This document shows positions 18,242 through 28,164 of a stretch of 64,000 nt of DNA, piece by piece. The notes below the pieces were generated by a model. The model searched no databases, was not told the origin of the DNA, and worked only from the letters and a program-made list of their open reading frames with translations. Position 1 is the first letter of the stretch. Each line of letters begins with the position of its first letter. The stretch is taken from NCBI RefSeq assembly GCF_000372725.1, contig NW_005196379.1:66247-130246 (forward strand), given 5' to 3'. Both the position numbers and the translations under genes were made by a program. Origin of the DNA: Emiliania huxleyi CCMP1516. Taxonomy: Eukaryota; Haptophyta; Isochrysidales; Noelaerhabdaceae.

Positions 18242-20180
18242 TTGCTTGCGCACAGCCACACAAACAAATTCGACGGCGTCAGCAAGTCGCTCATCTACTC
18301 GCCCGAGGGCGACCTCTCGTGCGCTCCGGGCTGGCTCCGGGGCTCGCCGGCGCACCGCGACAAGGAGGGCAAACCCACGGGGCGAGTGGACTGCTTCAAG
18401 GCCGTCGGCACCTTCTTTGGCGACCCGGAAGCCTGCAAGAAGGAGCTCACCGCGCACCTCAGGAAGAAGCTCGCGCCGCTCGACGTCATCGACACGATCG
18501 TCGACACTGACTGCGTCACCAACACCTCGCAGCTCCGCCTCAACCTCGTCCAACGGATTGCCTGCGCAAAGACCAAGTACATTGCCGGCATCACGCCGCC
18601 CAATGTCGCGTGCGACGCTCTCGAGTTTGCGCACAACCGCATCCGCAAGTCCTTTGAGAGCATTGCTCGCGCCGACGCCTCGCCCCAGGCGCTCCGCGAC
18701 CTCGCGTGGCTCCAGGCGCAGCTGCCGACCGAGATGGGCGGGTGCAACATCGACACCGCCTTCACGCGAGCCGACAGCGACTTCTCCATGTCGCTCCTCA
18801 AGAACTGGCGCACCCTCGTCGCCCACAACCCCGACTTCGCCCTCGACGAGGGAGGTGCGTCCAAGTACCCCACCATCGCCGCAGCCATCGCCACCTACGA
18901 GTCCGCCCTCTCGGACTGGAAGGAGGTGTGCGAGAAGCGCGCCGCCCGCGACAAAACCAAGTACTACACCGTCCGCGGCGGCTACCTGACTGAGTTCTAC
19001 CCCAAGAGCGTCCCGCTCCCCGAGCCCGAGTCCCTTCCAGCTACCGACGCGATTCTCAATGGCACTTGCAAATCCACGTACCCGCGGCCGCGGGCGCTCG
19101 CTGCCATCAAGAATCACAAGGACTGGTACGCGCACCAGGAGCTCGTCAAGGCGCGGGACGTGCACGTCAAGAACAACCCGTCCCTCGGAGACAGCGCCGT
19201 CAACAACCGCGAAGCCTCGCGCTTCGTCTCCGCCTCAACGCCTTTCGCCGGCAAAGCCTTCGATGTCCGTGTCGACGGTACGTACGCCACCGCCCTCTCC
19301 TCCGACACCCTCCAGGACGAGCTCCAGCGGAAGCTCGGCCTTTGGCTCTCCGTGGCGCTTCCCACCCTTCGGGTCGCGCTCGAGCGGGGCATGCCAGTCG
19401 ATTTCTTCGGCGACTACCTTTACAACAAGGCCCACCACCGGCGGCCCCACGACGGCGTCCTCGCCGCCTGGGCGGACGCGATGCGCGCCCCGGCCAACGC
19501 GCCGGTCGTGCACGGTGACAAGGAGAAACCAGAGCTCACCCGGCAGTACAACGAGGGGTACAAGGTCGACCTCGCGGAACCCCACGCTGGCCCGGGAGGA
19601 TGCGATGAGGTGAATGAAGTCAAGCTCTGGACGCCCCTCCTCAAGACCTCCTCGGCGGGCGTTGGCAACGCCTCGAGTGGCGGCACGCCCGCCTCCGTTG
19701 GCCACTCCTACGCCTTCGGCAACACCGAAGAGAAGGCCCGCCGCCTAAACATGGGCTGCAAGGCGCGCGGGCAGCCCGGCCAACCCTTCGACCACAAGAA
19801 CGGCCACGGCTACGTCAAGGCGCATCGCGGTTTCTACCACGACGCGATCTTTGTCAAGCGCAATAACTTCAACCTGCTGCTCCACGAGACGTTCGGCGGC
19901 GGCTTCTCGCCCACCGCCGTTCTCAAGCTGCGCCGCCTCGCGCGCAAAGCCGCGCGCGGCAGCGTCGACCGCACGGCCTACTCGCCCAAGTACTCGCTTT
20001 CTTTTATGTCCCACCATGCAGAGCGCATCTCTCTCTCTGTTGTGCGAGGCGTGAACCGCGCCATTCGCTCTCACCTGGCAACCCTGTCTGCACGTCTCGC
20101 GCGCGCGTGAACAGGGCTCCAGGCCCCAAATGACGTGTGAGTGTTAGAGTTGTTTGGTATTGCTAAAAATCTCTCTCTCA
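18242..20180 (+). mobile_element. 5'-truncated LINE-like retrotransposon ORF and tail
   Basis: A 622-codon open frame without a start Met ends at 20110. Its first ~180 codons resemble the post-catalytic (thumb) region of a non-LTR reverse transcriptase: SLIYSPEGDLSCAPGWLRG, then VDCFKAVGTFFGDPEACKKE, then LQAQLPTEMGGCNIDTAF, the usual ALP..(L/M)GG motif. The RT catalytic core is absent, so the copy is 5' truncated, as LINEs often are. A C-terminal domain contains CDEVNEVKLWTPLLKT, AFGNTEEKARRLNMGCKARG and HRGFYHDAIFVKRNNFNLLL; the D...EVK arrangement is suggestive of a PD-(D/E)XK restriction-like endonuclease, which is inference. The 3' tail ends tgctaaaaatctctctctca, matching the tail of repeat A. 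The frame is otherwise open, implying recent insertion. Confidence 0.65.
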
Positions 20181-20345
20181 GCCACACCTACTCCTAGGGG
20201 GTACATCGCCTAGCATCGCCGGGAGAATGCTTCGAGGCGAGCTTGTTGTGCCCTAGCGCCTAGGTTGTGCCTGGCTGGCAGTGCCTGCCGTGATGGGCGT
20301 ATCGCGTGGCCGAGACGTGAACGAGCTGAAGCTGTTCATTGCTGC

Positions 20346-20462
20346 GGCACAAAAAGAAAGAAAGAAAGCAGACAACCCAAGGGAGGGATGGGAGGACGGC
20401 ACGCCGCCACCACACAGGGATTTTAAGGAGAGGTGTGTGGTGCGCTATCCGTCGCCCACCCT
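20346..20462 (+). repeat. Dispersed repeat B, copy 4
   Basis: Begins with a (GAAA)n head, continues gcagacaacccaagggaggg, and ends gcgctatccgtcgcccaccc. It is the uninterrupted version of the copy at 36.65-37.23 kb and so serves as the empty site for the MITE there. Confidence 0.8.
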
Positions 20463-20755
20463 AGGGATGGGCACAAGCGGGCCATTGCAACGCGCGCGAA
20501 TTCTTTTTATCAGTCCTGCTGATAGGAAGAGGTCGCCCACCACCCCCGCTTGGCTCGGTGCGCTGCCTCTAGCTACATTCCCTCGACTGCCTGCATTTGG
20601 AAGTGTGCCTTTGCCACGCGCCTTTGGCCGGCGTTGCCTGCCTAGCTCGTCTCTCTTTCTCCGTTCTCGACTGTCGAGCGGGCTAGGAGGACCTGACTGG
20701 CGGGGTACATCTGTGGAGCAGGCGACTTCTTGTCGGATATCGGTTCGCACCGCTC

Positions 20756-22700
20756 ATGTCGCGCCACGGAGACATCTCGTCCAGCCCAGACACGGTCGGG
20801 ACTTGCGTCTTCCAGTACAAGATGCCGCGCCTCCACACGCATGAGGAGGTGATGGGACGAGCGCGAGAGAGCCGGCGAGATAGCACCGTCTCCTGAGCTG
20901 ATGCCCTGCCTCGTGCGCCGTGTACACAGGTGATGGCCAACGTGCGCAAGATCTGCGAGGTCGTGAAGGGTACAAAGCAGGGCCCCGGGCATGGACCTGA
21001 TCATCTTCCCAGAGTACTCGACCCAGGGCATCATGTACGACAAGGAGGAGATGATGGCGACCGCCACCACCATCCCCGGGCCCGAGACGGACGCCTTTGG
21101 AGAGGCGTGCAAGCAGGCCGGCGTCTGGGGCGTCTTTTCCCTCACCGGAGAGCGGCACGAGGAGCACCGCGCAAGCACCCGCGCCCCACACTGCCCAAAC
21201 CCAACCCTAACCCTGACCGCAGCCCACCACACAGGAGCACCCGCGCAAGCACCCGTACAACACGCTCGTGCTCGTCAACGACAAGGGAGAGGTCGTCCAA
21301 AAGTACCGCAAGATCCTCCCGTGGTGCCCCATCGAGGGCTGGTGCGCTAACCCTCACCCTCACCCTTCCCTCACCCTCACCCTCACCCTCACCCATCGAG
21401 GGCTGGTGTGTGTGTGTGCGCGCGCCTCCCGGCACCGCTCCCCTCGCTGCCCGCCCCGACGCTAGGCCTGACCCTGCATACCCTCGCCAGGTACCCGGGC
21501 GACACGACGCACGTGAGCGTCGGCCCCGAAGGGGCTCAAGATCCGAGGTGTGCCCGAGGTGCACCCGAGATGCCTCTGGCACGGTAGGTGAGCGTCGGCC
21601 CGAAGGGGCTCAAGATCTCGCTCATCATCTGCGACGACGGCAACTACCCCGAGATCTGGCGCGACTGCGCGATGAAGGGCGCCGAGCTTGTCGTCCGCTG
21701 CCAGGGGTACATGTACCCCGCCAAGGAGCAGCAGGCGAGCGACCGCGCGGCAGCAACGGTACCCCACCCCCGCCTCCCCCACCCCTCCCTCTTCCTCCGG
21801 CCAGGTCCTCGTCGCGAAGTGCATGGCCTGGATGAACAATGTCTACGTCGCCGTCGCAAACGCCGCCGGGAACGACGGCGTCCGCACACACGCTTTTGCC
21901 CTCTCCTCCACCCCAGGTCTGTTCACACCCCAGGTCTGTTCACGACACGTCCACGGCACGTCCCCGGCTCCAGGCGTCTACACATACTTCGGCCACTCCG
22001 CCATCGTCGGGGCGGACGGACGGTCGCTCGGCGAGTGCGGCACTTGCCCCGACGAGATGCAGTGCGCCTCCCCATATCTCCCCATATCTCCCCACATCTG
22101 CCCCGACGAGATGCAATGCGCCTCCCCATATCTCCCCATATCTCCCCACATCTGCCCCGACGAGATGCAATGCGCCTCCCCATATCTCCCCATATCTCCC
22201 CACATCTGCCCCGACGAGATGCAGTGCGCCTCCCCATATCTCCCCATATCTCCCCACATCTGCCCCGACGAGATGCAATGCGCCTGCCCCCGCCACCGCC
22301 CCGCCGCCCGTCCACCGCCCCTCCCCTCGCCCCTCCCTCGCCCCCCCGCCTCGCCCCTTCCCTCGCTCCTCGCCACACGCCCGCCGCCGGCCGCAGGTAC
22401 GCGCAGCTCTCCATCTCCGGCATCCGCGACGCGCGGGAGACGGACCAGGCGCAGAACCACCTCTTCAAGCTGCTGCACCGCGGCTACACGGGGGTGTACA
22501 ACTCTGGCGACGGCGACAAGGGCGTGGCGACCTGCCCCTTCCAGTTCTACAAGACGTGGGTCGAGAACCCGCTCCTCGCGCAGCAGCAGGTCGAGGCAAT
22601 CACCCGCCCGACCATCGGGGTGGAGTGCTGCCCCGTCGCGGGCGTGCCAAAGCCGGAAGAGAGCCTCGACCCCCTCGTCAACGAGCTCTCCCTCTCGTGA
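20756..22700 (+). CDS. amiE: Aliphatic amidase (nitrilase superfamily)
   Basis: Eight exons: 20756..20848, 20930..21161, 21235..21341, 21491..21512, 21588..21734, 21805..21877, 21974..22061, 22397..22700. The product (~354 residues) closely follows bacterial-type aliphatic amidase (EC 3.5.1.4), which hydrolyses short amides to acid and ammonia. Landmarks: [12 protein letters not shown]; catalytic Glu in [14 protein letters not shown]; Lys in [10 protein letters not shown] with the accessory Glu in WCPIEGW; nucleophile Cys in [68 protein letters not shown]. The exon lengths sum to 1066, one base over a whole number of codons, and exon 2 contains a matching single-base frame slip just before [10 protein letters not shown] (~20985). 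Either a sequencing error or a true frameshift is possible. Intron 2 appears to start with GA; others are GT or GC. Confidence 0.88.
22045..22284 (+). repeat. 54-bp tandem units spanning a splice donor
   Basis: Four full units and a partial fifth, each beginning tgccccgacgagatgca and then (g/a)tgcgcctcc plus pyrimidine-rich filler. Unit 1 contains the end of amidase exon 7 and its GT donor. Units 1 and 4 keep gt at the donor position; 2, 3 and 5 have at. Confidence 0.9.
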
Positions 22701-23052
22701 CGAAGGACGCCCGCACTCGCGCGCGCTCACGTGTGGCAGGGACCAGCGTGGCAGAGGAGAGCGCAAGCCGAGGAGGCGGCGGCGACTGGCTTAAGGCGAC
22801 CGCCGACCGGACGACTGGCCCTGTCTCGTGGCCTTGCTCTGTTCAGGCCGCGCGGCCGCGCCGTTCGGGTATTTTTCGGGCGCACGGCCCCCTGTGCCCT
22901 GAGCCGTGTGGCCTCGTCCACTCGATGACCCACCACTCACCAGGGCTCAGCCTGTGCCCTGACGGCACAGCGATTGTACATTGTTTTCTGTATTCTTATT
23001 AGATCTAGCTATACAATGGGTACGCGGACACCGTGTTGCGAGAGTCGTCTCA
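22701..23052. other. Convergent intergenic region
   Basis: The space between the amidase stop and the minus-strand hypothetical gene. I see no ORF, repeat or RNA gene. A direct repeat of the phrase cctgtgccctga occurs near 22888 and 22951. Confidence 0.4.
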
Positions 23053-23508
23053 TCATCTGCTGGCGCTGGCCGGGAGCTTGGCCTGCGCCTCAAATGTGCC
23101 CACCGGCGCGAGCTTGTTTGGCTCGCTGCGTTTGGCTGCCCGAATGATGCCGCGCGCCTTGACGGTGCCGCCGGGGCGCGCAGCTTCGACCCGCGAGGCC
23201 GAGTACAGCACCGTGCTTCTCTCGTAGTCCAGCGCCCAGCCAAAGGTTGGCGCGTCGCCCGTGTAGACCGCCCGCCACGCACCGCTGCCCGTGTCGAAGC
23301 AAGGGCTGCTCACAGTCACGCGGCCCTCGTCCGCTCCCGGTGGGTCCTGCGTGAAGACCGCCCGAGCCATGCAGAGGTTGCCGGCCCGCGTTTTTTTTAG
23401 CTCCCCCGTGCCCGGGATGCCCAACAGGCTCGAGTTGGCCCCGGCGGAGTTTTCGACAAAAGGGGGGGCCGCCCCCGCAACCGCTCGCGCTGGGGATGGA
23501 ACCACCAT
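23053..23508 (-). CDS. Hypothetical protein, uncertain
   Basis: A minus-strand frame from ATG 23508 gives ~151 residues: MVVPSPARAVAGAAPPFVEN, then CMARAVFTQDPPGADEGRVT, VSSPCFDTGSGAWRAVYTGD and APTFGWALDYERSTVLYSAS. The C-terminal 110 residues have a globular composition. The opposite strand is also open but reads less like a protein. No family recognised. It could be the last exon of a longer gene or a chance frame in GC-rich DNA. Confidence 0.4.
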   Translation of the reverse strand: MVVPSPARAVAGAAPPFVENSAGANSSLLGIPGTGELKKTRAGNLCMARAVFTQDPPGADEGRVTVSSPCFDTGSGAWRAVYTGDAPTFGWALDYERSTVLYSASRVEAARPGGTVKARGIIRAAKRSEPNKLAPVGTFEAQAKLPASASR

Positions 23509-23552
23509 GTTTTTAGGTGCGCGGCGTGGTTGCAGCCCGGTCGGGGTACCCC

Positions 23553-23604
23553 CAGGCCCCCCCCCCCCCCCCCACCCACCCACCCACCCCCACCCCCCTC
23601 CCCA
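23553..23604 (+). repeat. Poly-C / (CCCA)n simple repeat
   Basis: A long C run followed by cccacccacccacccacccc. Simple sequence just upstream of the ankyrin gene; another trinucleotide-like tract (ctgccgctgctg) lies at ~23820-23865 in its likely 5' untranslated region. Confidence 0.85.
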
Positions 23605-23881
23605 ATGGAGGGTTCGATTGCCCGGATGGGAGGGGGGGGAGCTTACTCGGAGACGCGGCGTGAATCAGACGCACTTGCCTTCCCAATCCCGCAGGGAGGG
23701 CGTGCTTGTTAACGGTTTGAGGCAACCGACATTAGAGAAAAGAAAACTGGGTCCGCGTACCACGACGCCGGCACGCCCCCCGGCACGACCCGCAGCTGGC
23801 TACACAGCTGGCTCAACGCTGCCGCTACTACTGCCGCTGCTGCTGCCGCTGCTGCTGCCACTGCTGCCATCTAGCACAACC

Positions 23882-25357
23882 ATGACGCTCTGCGGCCGCT
23901 GCTCGACTCCGCTCTCCCACGTGACCGCCCCGGACCACGACTGCTGCTGCGACGGCCCGTGCGGAGCCGACATCCCGATCGGCGCGCCGATGCTGGCGTG
24001 TCCCGGGTGTGAGGCCGGCGACGGCTGGTACCTGTGCAAGCGCTGCTGTGACCAGCCGCCGCACGGCGAGCCGCAGGAGCTGGACGAGCTCATCGACGAC
24101 CTCATTTTTGCCGCCCGTGCAGGCGACACTGACGAGGTCCGGGCTGCGCTGGCCAGCGGCGCGCCGATCGACGGCCGTGACGCTAACCGCTCGACGGCGC
24201 TGATGATGGCCGCCGCGAACGGGCACGCCGACGCGCTGCGCGAGCTCATGGGCGCTGGTGCCGACGTGAACGCAATCAACTCGCTCGGCAACACCGCCCT
24301 GCACTGGGCTGTCTTCACGTCAAAGCTCGCGGCGGTTGAGGTGCTCCTCGCAAGCGGTGGCTGCGACTTGATGCTACGCAACGCGGCCGGCAACACGGCG
24401 GCGATGGACGCGGAGCGGGCGGGCAAGGGCGACCTGGTGGTGGCGCTCCTCGAGTCGCTCGACGAGGATGCGGCGGCCGCCGCGCTCGGCATCGAGGAGG
24501 AGGAGGGCGAGGAGGAGGTGGTGGCGAGCCGCTTGGTCCCGGCCGAGATCGTGCCGAGGCTGGAGGAGGTTTGCATCTCGAGCGGCGCCGATGCGGCCGC
24601 GGCGCCGTGCGCAGGAGGAGCGTGCTCGGCGGACGCCGCTGCGCCGCCGATTGTCTTGCGGGAGCGGCCCCCCGAGCCAAATGGCGCGGTGGCGGCGCGA
24701 GTGGCGGCTGCGGTGGAGAGCCGCACGGGCGACAGCCGCTACTCGGTGCTGCCTGCGGTGGTGGAGAGGGAGGAGGTGCTCGGCTTGTCGCGAGACTTCT
24801 TCCAGGCCACCTCGCTGCTGACCAAGGACGGCAACACCTTTGGGCCAGACTTTGAGCAGCAGTACTCTGGCCACAAGAACTACTTTTACTACGTTAACCG
24901 CAACAAGGTGCTAAACGGCGCCGAGGTCGCGGCGGCGACTTTCGAGCGGCTCGACGCGGCGTGCAGGCTGGTGGTGGAGCAGCACCACCCCGGCGTGCGC
25001 GTCAAGCTCGAGCGAGCCTTCGGCGCCTACTACGAGGGGGAGCGAGACGGCTTCCACCGCGGCGTCAACGAGCACTGCGACGGAGAGGCGAACCTCGTCT
25101 CGACGGTCGTCCACGCGGTGCTGCCGGACGGAGAGGTTGGCTTCGAGAGCGGCGGCGAGCTCACCGTCGCGGCGAGCGGAGGGCTGCCGCCGGTGGCGAT
25201 CCCCCACTCCAACGACACGGTCGGCACCGTCGTCTACCTCGGGGCAGGCGTCTACCACCACGCCACGCCCATCCAGGAGGGAGGGAGGAGGCTCGTCTTC
25301 TGCCTATTCTACGCCGCCGCGCCGGAGAAGGATCTGACCAAGCATGCCCTGGCGTGA
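23882..25357 (+). CDS. Ankyrin-repeat 2OG-Fe(II) oxygenase
   Basis: An intronless 491-residue protein from ATG 23882. Residues ~4-55 are Cys-rich (CGRCSTPLS, CCCDGPCGAD, LACPGCEAGDGWYLCKRCC) and probably bind zinc. Residues ~70-190 form three to four ankyrin repeats (NRSTALMMAAANGHADALRE; SLGNTALHWAVFTSKLAAVE). After an acidic Ala-rich linker, residues ~310-485 form a double-stranded beta-helix oxygenase: the HxD metal ligands in NEHCDGEANLVS, the distal His in VYHHATPIQE, and the 2-oxoglutarate-binding Arg in GGRRLVFCLFY. This resembles prolyl-4-hydroxylase-like enzymes. The ankyrin part likely selects the protein target. The ORF is open far upstream, but this ATG directly precedes the Cys-rich domain. 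Confidence 0.82.
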   Translation: MTLCGRCSTPLSHVTAPDHDCCCDGPCGADIPIGAPMLACPGCEAGDGWYLCKRCCDQPPHGEPQELDELIDDLIFAARAGDTDEVRAALASGAPIDGRDANRSTALMMAAANGHADALRELMGAGADVNAINSLGNTALHWAVFTSKLAAVEVLLASGGCDLMLRNAAGNTAAMDAERAGKGDLVVALLESLDEDAAAAALGIEEEEGEEEVVASRLVPAEIVPRLEEVCISSGADAAAAPCAGGACSADAAAPPIVLRERPPEPNGAVAARVAAAVESRTGDSRYSVLPAVVEREEVLGLSRDFFQATSLLTKDGNTFGPDFEQQYSGHKNYFYYVNRNKVLNGAEVAAATFERLDAACRLVVEQHHPGVRVKLERAFGAYYEGERDGFHRGVNEHCDGEANLVSTVVHAVLPDGEVGFESGGELTVAASGGLPPVAIPHSNDTVGTVVYLGAGVYHHATPIQEGGRRLVFCLFYAAAPEKDLTKHALA

Positions 25358-25685
25358 GACTGCTGAGTGCTGTGTTCTTGGCCGCCCCTTAATCCCCACG
25401 CACTCGGCTCACATTCCACTCGCACAGGAAACGCGCGACGGCCCGTGCCCGTGCCCGTCCTGTGACTCCTGTGTGTGCGGCGTTGTGTGCGGAGTGCGCT
25501 GCGCGTGACGTGTGAGCCTGTGTAAGCGTGTGACACCACGCCACCAGGGTCCTGGCGCTCGGAGCTCTGAGTACGACTCCTACTCGCTCTCTCGACTCTC
25601 TGCACTCTGGACTCTGCCGAGGAGAGGACAGGGTGGGATCACGAAATACAAGACTCCGTCGAATACACGACGTGCAAAACATAAA
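25358..25685. other. Convergent intergenic region
   Basis: Between the 3' ends of the ankyrin oxygenase and the MFS exporter. No ORF or repeat recognised; probably the two 3' untranslated regions. Confidence 0.4.
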
Positions 25686-27747
25686 TCACACACCGAATTC
25701 AGCGTCCAACGAATCGTCCTCGCTCGAACTGCCCACGTCAGACCGTGACGTCGCCGCGCCAGGCGGCTCCTCGACTAGCTCGTCCCGTGGCTGCGCGCCT
25801 CTCCTGGCACGCTCGCAGCGCTTCACCGGGACGTACACGAGCCAGAACCAGAGCTGCAGCGCGATGAGGATGGCGGCGAGCGCGTAGAGCAGCCGCTGCG
25901 TGTGGTAGTGCGTGTAGTGGCCCTTGCGGTCGGCGCCCCAGTCGCTGAAGTAGAAGCTGGAGAGCTGCGAGGCGCCCGTCGAGACGAAGGTCATAAAGAG
26001 CTTGCTCAGCCCGCCCGCGAGGCCGCTCATGTCGCGAAAGTCCTGCAGGACGAGCACCTGCCGCGCGCCGGAGCCACCGGACTCGGCGAGTGAGGGCGAT
26101 GGGGCGAGCGTGCGAAGAGGCTGCATCGCCGGCAGCACCGGGACGAGATAGCCGAGATCTGGCCGAGATCTGGCCGAGATCTGGCCTGCATCGCAGGCAG
26201 CGCGAAGAAGCCGACGCCGGAGATGAGGGCGCACGGGATGGTGGTCATGTACCAGCGCGGCCGCGCGTAGAGGCAGTCGACACAGCCAGGAAGTCCGGCG
26301 CTGAGCAGCAGGAAGGCGGGCGGGACCACGCCCGCAACCATGCCCGCCGCAACCAGCCTGGCCGGCGAGGTCTTTGCTGCGATCCTCGCGACGAGCAGCG
26401 ATGCGAGCAGCCCGGTGAGCGGGGGGACGGAGATGAGGACGCCTCCGACGGTGGTGGAGAGCTCGTAGTAGTGGGTGTAGACAAAGGAGATGCTCGAGAG
26501 CATCGCACGCACCTGCATCGCACCCCCGGCCGTGAGCGCGGTGTGGGCAAGCGCTTCGGCAGGGCGGGCGCGCGTCAGTCTCGCGCCGCGCCCATGTTGA
26601 TCGCCGCGGCGACCGTCAGTCCGACAAAGTCGACGTTGGAGTACATGCGGCGCAGCTTGGACCAGGTGAGGCAGCTTGGACAGGCGGGCCGGGGAGGAGG
26701 GGAGGCGGAAGGAGGCGGGGAGGCGGAAGGAGGCGGGGAGGCGGAAGGAGGCGGGGAGGCGGCAGGAGGCGGGGAGGCCGCCTCCGCCTCGCCGGGGGCG
26801 GCGCCTGCCGAGGGAGGGTTGGCCGGAGGCGGGCCGGGCTGCTGCGCGGCCGCGGCGAGGACCGCCGCATTCGACTCTGGGATAAAGTACATGAGGAGGA
26901 TGGTGAGGCCGCCCCAGCAAGAGAGGCCCTTCATCAGATTCCGCCATCCGAAGGCGGTGCCGATGAAGCCGCCGACGCTCGGCCTGAGTACAGCGGCCAG
27001 CGAGGTGAGCACGTGTCGCCTAGTCCGTACGAGTGGAGTCGACTGCTCGGGTGCGACTCACCCCCCGAGCAGCATGAGCGGCCGCATCGTCGTGAAGTAG
27101 GCTTGCACTCGCATCCGGCGCTGCTTGTCGTCGACCACGTCGCGGATGATGGCAGAGGTGATGATCGAGACGGACTCGCCCACGCCCTGCACGCACCGCG
27201 CGGCGAGCAGCCATCCGATCGTCGGCGCGAGCGCACTGCCCACGGCGCCCACCACGTAGACGAGCAGCGTCGAGCAGATGACGACCTTGCGGCCGTACAC
27301 GTCGGAGAGATAGCCGACGATCGGTGTGGCGAAGCCGAGCATGTACCAGTTGACCTGGATGGTGAGGCTCACCTCCTGGTCCGTGGCCTTCAGGTCGTCG
27401 ACCACGTCGGACAGATTCGGGATGTAGCAGTCGGAGGAGAATGCGCCGATGCAGTTGAGCAGCAGCAGTACGACGTAGTGGCCGGCGTGGAGCAGTGGGG
27501 CGGACGGTGGCGGAGGCTTGCAGGCAGCGGAAGCGGCAGCACCATTGGCATCGCCCTCCAATGGCCCCGGGGCCAGCGACTGCCCGTCGGACACAAGGCT
27601 GCGGCGATCAGAGGACGGCTCAACTGCGAGCCTCAGTGGTGGCGTCACTCCAGGAAACGCAGGCGAGCCGGCGCCAGGCACTTCCGAGCGCCGAGAGGCC
27701 TCGGCGAGGAGGGCGACGCGAGCGCTACTAGCAGCGCTTGCTGACAT
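25686..27747 (-). CDS. MFS drug/metabolite exporter, Bcr/CflA-like
   Basis: A multi-exon minus-strand gene from ATG 27747. Exon 1 (27747..27062) has a ~85-residue hydrophilic leader, then YVVLLLLNCIGAFSSDCYIP, the MFS motif A loop (PIVGYLSDVYGRKVVICST) and RCVQGVGESVSIITSAIIRD. A GT-AG intron (27061..26984) joins it to PSVGGFIGTAFGWRNLM, typical of helix 5. Later exons give MYSNVDFVGLTVAAAINMGA, SFVYTHYYELSTTVGGVLIS, LVAAGMVAGVVPPAFLLLSA, CALISGVGFFALPAMQ and, after a repeat-bounded intron, VLVLQDFRDMSGLAGGLSKL. The last helix is LYALAAILIALQLWFWLVYV, with an acidic tail. The order matches Bcr/CflA-type multidrug transporters of the plasma membrane. An 18-bp minisatellite lies in one intron. 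Confidence 0.82.
26150..26187 (+). repeat. Short (gatctggccga)n intronic repeat
   Basis: About three copies of an 11-base ccgagatctgg unit in the intron following the FFALPAMQ exon. The exon end (gcgatgcag on the minus strand) is duplicated at the far end of the intron. Confidence 0.75.
26697..26785 (+). repeat. 18-bp intronic minisatellite
   Basis: Four to five copies of an 18-base unit (ggaggcggaaggaggcgg) in an intron of the MFS exporter. Confidence 0.85.
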
Positions 27748-27799
27748 ATATCGAAAAAAAGAAATCGCTCGCGCTTGGCCTTTTGTTTATTTTTTCTTT

Positions 27800-27923
27800 C
27801 TTTCTCCAAGTGCTCCAAGATAAGACTCGACGCACTCCTCTCGCACAACCACACTGCTCGCACTGGGTTCTCCCATGGCCTCCGTTGTGGCTTCCGGTTG
27901 TGGAGCACTTGGAGCACTTGGAG
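27800..27923. other. Inverted repeat in putative promoter
   Basis: ctccaagtgctccaag at ~27803 is complemented by cttggagcacttggag at ~27908. It is 5' of the MFS exporter. The same 16-base motif appears again near 31004, upstream of the two-domain glycosyltransferase start, so both genes share it in their 5' regions. Confidence 0.5.
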
Positions 27924-28164
27924 TGCAGTCATTAGCCTCACATCCAGGGCCGGGGAGCTAAGGAGCGCACCCAGCGGGCCGGATGATCGGGATCGGGTTG
28001 CGGGCAAGAGAGCCCTAGCCCCGGGGGTGCGCGTTCGCAGGGCAAGGGGGCCTTAAAAGTAAACGGTTTTCCTTCTTTTTTCGTACCACTGGGCGCGGGA
28101 CGGAGAGAAAGCCGCGATCTTCGTTGTCCCACCTCCAGAGGGGGGGGGGGGGTGAGAGAGAGTT

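Noticed and set aside
18242-20110. Host enzyme gene
   Set aside because: The ORF lacks a start codon, resembles the post-catalytic part of non-LTR reverse transcriptases and shares its tail with a dispersed repeat, so it is treated as a truncated LINE.
21162-21392. aaccctaaccctgacc and (accctc)n as interstitial telomere
   Set aside because: Short, degenerate and inside amidase introns; more simply pyrimidine-rich intron sequence.
23291-23881. Upstream extension of the ankyrin-oxygenase frame
   Set aside because: The frame is open but passes through a poly-C run and (CTG)n; the ATG at 23882 sits directly before the Cys-rich domain.
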